Under the pieces are notes generated by a model that saw nothing but the letters and a program-made list of their open reading frames with translations, was not told the DNA's origin and did not search any database. DNA of 64,000 bases from a virus: IMG/VR virus record IMGVR_UViG_3300042345_000469, positions 1 through 64,000 of that record; one strand, 5' to 3'. A program made the translations under genes and the position numbers. How positions within the stretch are numbered: position 1 is the stretch's first letter; every line of letters begins with the position of its first letter. Below, one piece after another: positions 59,501 through 64,000 of this stretch.

Positions 59501-62500
59501 AATTGCATCTCTTCCAATCTCTGAAAATACTGAAGTTATTCCGGGTAAAGACTGATAATTTTTACCGCCGGACAATAAATCAATTTCACTAATTGCACCA
59601 ATTGCTGTTTTAGAGTCTGTAAAATATTCAAAAAGTCCATCAGAACTTGTGTAGGATGTTTTTTCTGGATAATCAATTATATTGAATGTGAAAGTCGTTT
59701 GTCCAACTCCAACTACATTATGAAAACCAGAGTATGAACTTCTTGTTAGTTTTAATGTGTTATTAGAATCTACATTCTCATCGTCTATTATAATTTCCTT
59801 TTTAACCGTTGAGTTGTTGAACAAATCAACAGGAACCAAACGATAGTACAAATCTGTCTCTACGCCAGAAGTAGTTAATTTGACAGAAGAAGTAGAATCA
59901 ATACCAATTTTTCCTGTTTTTATTACACTAAAATTAGAAGATCCTTCAATTTTATCAAAAACCTTAGTAAAATTAGAATTAGAATAGATTACAAAATCAA
60001 ATGCTGAATATAAATTAGCATTCTTTGTAAAGGAAAGTGATCTATCTGATAGATCAAAATTTATTGTTTGATTGGGAATAATAGGAATACTAGGATTGAC
60101 TAATGAAATAGATCCTTCAGAAGTACTCGTAAAGTCTATAATTTCTGGAACTTCTTTAGTCGCATTGTAATAACTTGAAGATAATCTAATGTAATCTTTA
60201 TTATATCTCACAATATAATAAATTTTATCATTTTCCAAACCTCCAATTGAAGTTGTCGCATTATAAACTACTTTTTGTCCTGTAGTATACTCATGATTTT
60301 CAATGTATATCTTATTGTCTGATAAATTTACTGCAGATGCAGTGAAAGATCTTGGGTTAACAAGAAGTCTTTTGTTTTCATCATTATATTTAATTACTAC
60401 ATTGGTGGTAATTCCTGGAAGAGAATCAATAAAAATACTATCTCCTCTTTCTAATCCATGAGTTGAAGCCGCGGCAACAGTAACTGTGTTTCTTAAAACT
60501 TCTCCAGTTAGAACATTGGAGTAATTTGTCTTAAAACTGTGATTAACACCAGATCCTACATTTGTAAAATAAACTGTTGATGTTAAGATACTGCTGTTTA
60601 TTCCTACAAATGATCCTGTTGATCCCAATCCAACTTTATTTGTAGAAATACCGATTAAATCATCAGATACTTTTGCAACATAAATTACTTGATTATCAAG
60701 TAATTGGAAACTTGAAGCGCCATCATCAGAAACAAAGAATGGAGATCCTCCATTACTAGAGTAAATTAACTCATCTCCAGTGTTTAATGAATGTGATTGT
60801 AGATATATTGTTTTAGTCGGAACAAAAATATTAGTGATTCCAGCACCTGGATTTGAAAAATATAAAGTTGATCCGATTCCCACTCCAGAAGTCGTACCAA
60901 GACTGAGTGACTCTGTTGGATTAAAATATAGTTCTCTATTAAAATTAAAGTTAAAATTGCTGTTATTATTTCTAAATCCTATGGTAAATTTTCTTGTTTG
61001 TTCATATAAAACCGTAGATGCTGTATGAGAAACTCCTACAGTTGAATCATATCCTCTTAAAACCTTAATTCTAGAGGAAAGTTCATCTACAGAAAGAACT
61101 TTAACCTTTTCATTTTCAACTTTATAAACGTCATTTTCTCTAATATATGAGAAGTCTAAAGATCCATTTATATCAAAATAAGTGACAATTCCGGTAGATG
61201 TAGAATTTCCTACTGCTTTTGATAGAACTAAAGTGTGAGTATTAACTCCAACTACAAAAAACGAATTAAAAATCTTAACAGAAGTGCTTAAACCAGATAT
61301 TGAAACAATATCATTGCTTATAAAACTATGTGGTAATGAAGAAAATCCTACAAGTTTATTTCCATTATTATATGGATAAAATTCAACTCCTTGAGTGTAG
61401 GTAGAAGCAAAACTAATTGATTTTATTTCTTTTCCTTTTACAAACGATACTTGACCGTAAGCATTGAACCCGCCAGAATTAGTATTATTAAAATTGATAG
61501 TATCTCCTACTTTATATCCAGAACCTCCAGTAACAACTCCAACATTAGATAGTTGTCCAACAGAAGTTGATCTTACAGTAACTACTGGTTTTCTAACTTT
61601 TAATGGATCAAATACGAAATCATATCCAGAGTTATTGCTTTTTAGATTGTATGGTTTAGTGTTCCTCCAAATTCCAGATTCTGTATAATTAAAATTATTT
61701 TGGTTTATGTTTCTATCATAATTTACATCAATTGGAGTAGATTTAAAAGTATTACCAACTATGTAAGGGAAAACTGGTTTTTTGTAATTCCTGAAGACAC
61801 CGGCAGTTTCTGTTAATCCATTATTAATTGTAGTAAAATATGCATAAGTTCCGTTTGGATACTCTGGTGTTACACAAAATCTTCCATTATGCTCATCTAA
61901 ATCTCCACTTGCATTATATTGATAATCTTCAACAAAAAATCCTTCTGGATATATTCTTTGTCCTGTAGTAGAAATTGGATCTGGTCTATCACTAGAAGGC
62001 AATGAAATATATCCAGATGTAAGTTCTCTTACAGATCCTCCTGTTTTTTCGCTATAACCATATGGTCCGTAAATTGGATTTCCATCGTATGCCCATCCAA
62101 TTATAGGTGAGTGTGTGGTAGAAACTACCTCTCTATTGTTTACTAATTTTAAATCTGGTACATAAACTTTGTTCCCATTTACATAATCAATACCAAATAC
62201 ACTTCTTCTTAACTTTCTTGGTGCATATAAATGACAATATTGTGAACCACTTACAGTATATGAAGAGACCTCAACTACACCATCATCATCCACAATTTGT
62301 TCATCATTTAAATATCTTTCTACAGTGTTAATAGTCCAAGATTTTATTTTTACTTCGTGTGAGAATCCATTTCCAGAAGGAACTATATTTAAGAAAGTTC
62401 CCGTAGTATTAAATCCGACTCCGCCATTAACAACCTTTACTTCAACAATTTTACCAGAATTTACAATAGGAGTTAAAACTGCACCGGTTCCTATTCCCAA

Positions 62501-64000
62501 AACTTCAATTTTTGGTGCGGAAGTATAATTATTACCACTATTGAGAACTATAACTTCTGTTATTCTTCCTCCATTAAGTACGGGTGAAAGTTGAGCTCCT
62601 GATCCAATACCCAAAGTAATTTTTGGTTGTCTTTCGTAATTAATGATTTCAGAAGACCCATATCCAACACCAGAATCTTTAATAAAGATGTTGCTAATTT
62701 CTCCTTTAAAACTTGGTTGTAGTTTAGCACTAAAATCTTGTCCAGTTAGTGTAGATACACCAATTTTTCCAGATACACTTACAACTATGTTGGGGTAGTT
62801 AAATGTATGGTATGAAGATCCTACCGAAGTCAGATTTATAAACTGTTTGGTTTTAAAATAAAAATCTTTATTTGTAGTAGCAATTCCAACTTGAGATAAT
62901 TTGAATTCATCTTTATTTACTGCGGTAATATAATATGATTGATTATTTGATAATCCGCCAACTGCAGAACCTGTCGAATTATATACAACAATTTCTCCAG
63001 TTTTATAACCATGATCAATTATTTTAATAGTATTTGATGAAGTGTGAATTCCGGAGATGGCGCAAGAAATTTTTTTATTAGTATATCCAGAACCTAAATT
63101 CAATACACTAACATTTGATATTTTTCTCTTTGATAGTGTGGATTCTATTAGATGAATTCCAACACCATAAGAAGTTAAATCTACTGTGTTTATACCAGAA
63201 ACAGCATCATCTAAAGTTTTATGCAACCTAACATTATATGCATCTTGAACAGAAACATGATACTGTGCATTTGTTGATAATCCGCCAACTCCAGTTTGTC
63301 CCTCAGTTAGATATGTAACTCTTTCATAATCTCTAAATTTATGATAAGATGAAAAACCAATTGTATTAGTAGTTAGATTAACAAATCCAGAACTTTGAAT
63401 TGAATTGAATGATACACTATGCCTAAATGAAGTCATATTAGGTTTAGCATATGCTCCATATCCATTTCCACCTGTTATGGTTATAATTGGATCTTCAAGA
63501 TAATCAAATCCACCATCTATTACATCTATTTTTTCTAATTTTCCAACAACGTGAGCAAAAGCAGATGCACCATAACCAACACTATCTTCTACCAATACAG
63601 TAGGTGTGTTAATTACATCATAATTTTCTCCGCCACCAATGACGTTTATGGATTGAATTCCACCATAAAAAACTTTATCTGTAGATTTATAACTATAAGC
63701 TTCTACACCATTCACAAATATTCCAACTGGACCTGTTGGAGTCTCTGATACTACATCTGCAGAAACAGGTTTTGATATTTTTTTTATATAACCTTGCTGC
63801 GATAGTGGTGATATATTAAATTTTAATCTTTTAAAAATATTATTTTTTGCAGTTCCAGATACAGTTACAAATTTATTTTTATATAAATCCGTTTTACTGC
63901 TTGCAATTTTTATTGTAGTATTATCTACTCTTTTTACAAAATAAGTTTTTTCAGAAATATTCAAGTATTCATCTGGATTAAAAGCATTTCTACTGTAAAC
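53522..64000 (-). CDS. Giant YHYH-domain tail/baseplate protein, 5' end beyond window, at least 3492 aa
   Basis: Open frame from 53522 to the window edge with no stop; the TTG at 63964 is not the start because the frame stays open to 64000. At least 3492 residues. N-terminal part has repeated beta units (GGFDYLEDPIITI, SGVGYGSSEI, NNYTSAPKIEV). Near residues 625-720 is a YHYH domain (IIGWAYDGNPIYGPYGYS, NGRFCVTPEYPNGTYAYF), a family of secreted or viral proteins of unknown function. Many later GYT units, YEFNELTLIHDGN-type modules, and a final segment YGEFSWGRISVPTR. Likely a baseplate hub- or wedge-attached fibre. No enzyme motif seen. Coupled region downstream to the gp8-like gene. Confidence 0.9.
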   Translation of the reverse strand, partial: VYSRNAFNPDEYLNISEKTYFVKRVDNTTIKIASSKTDLYKNKFVTVSGTAKNNIFKRLKFNISPLSQQGYIKKISKPVSADVVSETPTGPVGIFVNGVEAYSYKSTDKVFYGGIQSINVIGGGENYDVINTPTVLVEDSVGYGASAFAHVVGKLEKIDVIDGGFDYLEDPIITITGGNGYGAYAKPNMTSFRHSVSFNSIQSSGFVNLTTNTIGFSSYHKFRDYERVTYLTEGQTGVGGLSTNAQYHVSVQDAYNVRLHKTLDDAVSGINTVDLTSYGVGIHLIESTLSKRKISNVSVLNLGSGYTNKKISCAISGIHTSSNTIKIIDHGYKTGEIVVYNSTGSAVGGLSNNQSYYITAVNKDEFKLSQVGIATTNKDFYFKTKQFINLTSVGSSYHTFNYPNIVVSVSGKIGVSTLTGQDFSAKLQPSFKGEISNIFIKDSGVGYGSSEIINYERQPKITLGIGSGAQLSPVLNGGRITEVIVLNSGNNYTSAPKIEVLGIGTGAVLTPIVNSGKIVEVKVVNGGVGFNTTGTFLNIVPSGNGFSHEVKIKSWTINTVERYLNDEQIVDDDGVVEVSSYTVSGSQYCHLYAPRKLRRSVFGIDYVNGNKVYVPDLKLVNNREVVSTTHSPIIGWAYDGNPIYGPYGYSEKTGGSVRELTSGYISLPSSDRPDPISTTGQRIYPEGFFVEDYQYNASGDLDEHNGRFCVTPEYPNGTYAYFTTINNGLTETAGVFRNYKKPVFPYIVGNTFKSTPIDVNYDRNINQNNFNYTESGIWRNTKPYNLKSNNSGYDFVFDPLKVRKPVVTVRSTSVGQLSNVGVVTGGSGYKVGDTINFNNTNSGGFNAYGQVSFVKGKEIKSISFASTYTQGVEFYPYNNGNKLVGFSSLPHSFISNDIVSISGLSTSVKIFNSFFVVGVNTHTLVLSKAVGNSTSTGIVTYFDINGSLDFSYIRENDVYKVENEKVKVLSVDELSSRIKVLRGYDSTVGVSHTASTVLYEQTRKFTIGFRNNNSNFNFNFNRELYFNPTESLSLGTTSGVGIGSTLYFSNPGAGITNIFVPTKTIYLQSHSLNTGDELIYSSNGGSPFFVSDDGASSFQLLDNQVIYVAKVSDDLIGISTNKVGLGSTGSFVGINSSILTSTVYFTNVGSGVNHSFKTNYSNVLTGEVLRNTVTVAAASTHGLERGDSIFIDSLPGITTNVVIKYNDENKRLLVNPRSFTASAVNLSDNKIYIENHEYTTGQKVVYNATTSIGGLENDKIYYIVRYNKDYIRLSSSYYNATKEVPEIIDFTSTSEGSISLVNPSIPIIPNQTINFDLSDRSLSFTKNANLYSAFDFVIYSNSNFTKVFDKIEGSSNFSVIKTGKIGIDSTSSVKLTTSGVETDLYYRLVPVDLFNNSTVKKEIIIDDENVDSNNTLKLTRSSYSGFHNVVGVGQTTFTFNIIDYPEKTSYTSSDGLFEYFTDSKTAIGAISEIDLLSGGKNYQSLPGITSVFSEIGRDAILNPNTSSIGNINRIDIDDIGFDYPSDITLSPSSKLPQVLKVKPLSTFDNIGVSSVGINYTLSPNLVVIDSVTNKVVTDVDLKFNIKTKEVDIIKNTDGINNATPRIVPINNSNGVSIDNVTFNNSTKDVTIELGVNYSFGQTFPFNVGDRVLVENVSVGIATTAKGYNSKNYDYALFTLTSVSPQYGGSGASITYNLSNYLSGSEIPGTFNAENSAGIVVPEKYFPVFNPVLKPGAFIVGEKVTSESYSGTVLEWNSDTEQIKVSSSDSFDQGKFIRGETSNAKGTIGDVQDFNAVYLIGPSAVVNKGWNKETGFLNNALQVTSDNNYYQYFSYSIKSKVDYETWNESIGNLNHTVGFKKFGDLEIESIDASFTGISTAQNEGSFIGISDLIQEIDLNCVNDFDLAREKTIKISDNYISNEIILNTVSLQDEFQSLGNRVLMIDDFSDQFSNVPAENNYANADTFRLSDIRSKKYVTYVRDKRFTGLRQVYLVSLLHDGLEGYLSQYARVETNRDLGSFDFSIFGSEGTLRFYPLNFLVNDYDISVMSYGITDIISGIGSTSLGNIVELKSSTATIPSGTSSQTTIVGIGSTYRASKVLVELSSTNGEYYEFNELTLIHDGNNVSILEYGQLSNESRVRYVGDGIGSYTAYISGSNINLDFTPNVGLGTTYIANTVRVSVASTIGTNTGSLTFNTGQVQSSYVSISSSPTPTQNKISTYSLDHSGAYYFVVVEDKTNNTYQASEITVVDDDTDAYLAEFGIVESSSGLGTMGVGVGATGTSLYFTPNPNINVDVRVYQHAMRVVDVDNSFEFYSLENARIDSKFTGYQGTYNSIKKSFNLYHQQNPIFQRVFNASDSTIVDITKDTIRIPKHYFVTGEELAYSEGDGSPIGIATTTITGIGTTDKLPSSVFVVKVNDLNIKLASSAQNALKTVPEVFSLTSVGIGTTHKLTSLKQNAKSLISIDNLIQTPIVSTSTTTFLSRSSSLNENTITLSGITSIFGGDLLKVDNEIIKVNTVGFGSTNVLLVDRGWMGTDPANHLNGSLITKITGNYNIIDNTIHFVEAPYGNSPIGTITNKPDSRDYTGITTRSTFSGRVFLRSGLENGTLDSYDKNYIFDGLSEQFTGIQTQFKLTSNKSDVSGISTGSIILLINNIFQEPQRLGTISIQGDYKMSDGAGITTLAFTGSISSTSYDVNTASIPRGGVIVSVASSQGFGYQPLVSAGGTSIVSVGGTISSISVGNIGSGYRGQSKYEIITQTSTSISAGSTIIPINNSNGVIQKLSLSSSNTINIGSTFIDVPIVGVGISHVLIGSGNTSSQGITADSTVLISLNSPTIGFVDVGVKTASIGNVNYEFIGFATISSGHVSNNVTITNPGSGYTSSNPPVVVFDSPLSYSNIPLIYAPGYSGIGTAATVNIVVGQASSITDFEIKNLGYAYKVSEVLTVPTGGLTGIPTDPSKPFRNFELSIDQVFSDAFSAWSVGDLQVIDKIENLFNGTRRTFPIKINGTQTSIRARVGSNIDVQATLLVFINDVLQVPGSGYIFKGGSIITFTEAPKEGDSCKIIFYKGTESVDVLFADILETIKIGDDVRLNSDNVLLKEDDRLVTEIVASDTIQTNSYPGPGLTLDEDLSRPLIWCRQTEDKIINGKEIGKDRELYEPLIQPLSNIISNVGIGSTEIFVQSVKIFFDDSRENATIPFKTKILVTSQDTIVGASATAIVSAAGTVSSISLSNSGSGFTTTPSVTISNPIGFGTSVGIGSTALAISSITSGIVTSFTITNPGFGYTSSKPPQVLIEYPALNYEKIEDVTYEGDFGIIVGIKTTTVGVASTGIVFDLFVPTDSYLRNTNINVGIATTGISGIKTDYYFTVFNSNIGFGITSLDSNSSIVGVGTTCLDNVYKVASVSIASTSVPGVGVTNVSRVVVSVLNYNGLTGTGFSNFYGEFSWGRISVPTRKNPTIFTAYTRNGISGLSTSPIVQRLNPLRYVGYSTTLQQ

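Noticed and set aside
63964-64000. TTG at 63964 as the start of the giant protein
   Set aside because: The frame stays open through the twelve codons up to position 64000, so the gene simply continues beyond the window.
1-64000. tRNA genes, integrase or attachment sites
   Set aside because: No cloverleaf-like segment or integrase was seen in the gaps; all gaps are under about 160 bases and are accounted for by promoters, hairpins or nothing recognisable.

Overview
The window is a contiguous piece of a T4-like marine myovirus genome, most probably a cyanophage of Synechococcus or Prochlorococcus type, with a pelagiphage relative as the alternative. The case rests on a T4 core gene set in marine T4-like order (uvsX, gp43, hsp20, regA, gp62, gp44, gp45, cobS, a CobT-like protein, gp46, gp47, gp55, uvsW, uvsY, gp23 to gp13, then baseplate genes), AT-rich sequence, and a DUF3110-like protein of a family known mainly from cyanobacteria. 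No photosynthesis gene, tRNA or CRISPR array was seen. Every gene I accept lies on the minus strand, so transcription runs from high to low coordinates. Coding is nearly gapless: no gene-free stretch reaches 300 bases, and the longest gaps are about 160 bases (5166-5324, regA/hsp20) and about 120 bases (11255-11377, cobS upstream).

Region 1 to 22.2 kb holds replication, recombination and late-transcription control: UvsX (cut by the window start), DNA polymerase, a small heat-shock protein, RegA, the clamp loader and clamp, a CobS-type AAA+ ATPase with a zincin/VWA partner, the gp46/gp47 nuclease, late sigma factor gp55, UvsW and UvsY. Scattered among them are three GIY-YIG genes, one HNH/endonuclease VII-like gene and one LAGLIDADG-like gene. 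A dam-type methylase and the LAGLIDADG-like gene sit between gp44 and gp62, which are adjacent in T4. Three small, mutually similar Sm-like proteins are encoded, two directly ahead of the polymerase and one ahead of gp55.

Region 22.2 to 43.3 kb is the head, neck and tail block: a tail-tube-like protein, gp23, gp22, gp21, two unknown virion proteins, a capsid-targeted small protein, a gp67/68-like core protein, gp20, gp19, gp18, a small zinc-finger protein, gp17, a 613-residue mosaic of small basic modules, a second tagged small protein, a coiled-coil repeat protein, gp16, gp15, gp14 and gp13. Region 43.3 to 64 kb holds baseplate and tail proteins: an 833-residue virion protein, a DUF4815 protein of 1894 residues, a gp8-like wedge protein, and an open frame of at least 3492 residues with a YHYH domain that runs off the window end.

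Regulation is readable. At least 16 T4-type late promoters (NATAAATA, or TCTAAATA) precede mostly structural genes, often built around the stop codon of the upstream gene. Early-type promoters stand before gp55, cobS and the CobT-like gene. Several hairpins are placed so that read-through transcripts would hide a start site while a late promoter inside the structure would free it (uvsW, gp18). The points most worth pursuing are these translational switches, the divergent promoter pair beside gp55, the Sm-like trio, the family of capsid-tagged and mosaic internal proteins, and repeat modules shared among neck and baseplate proteins.
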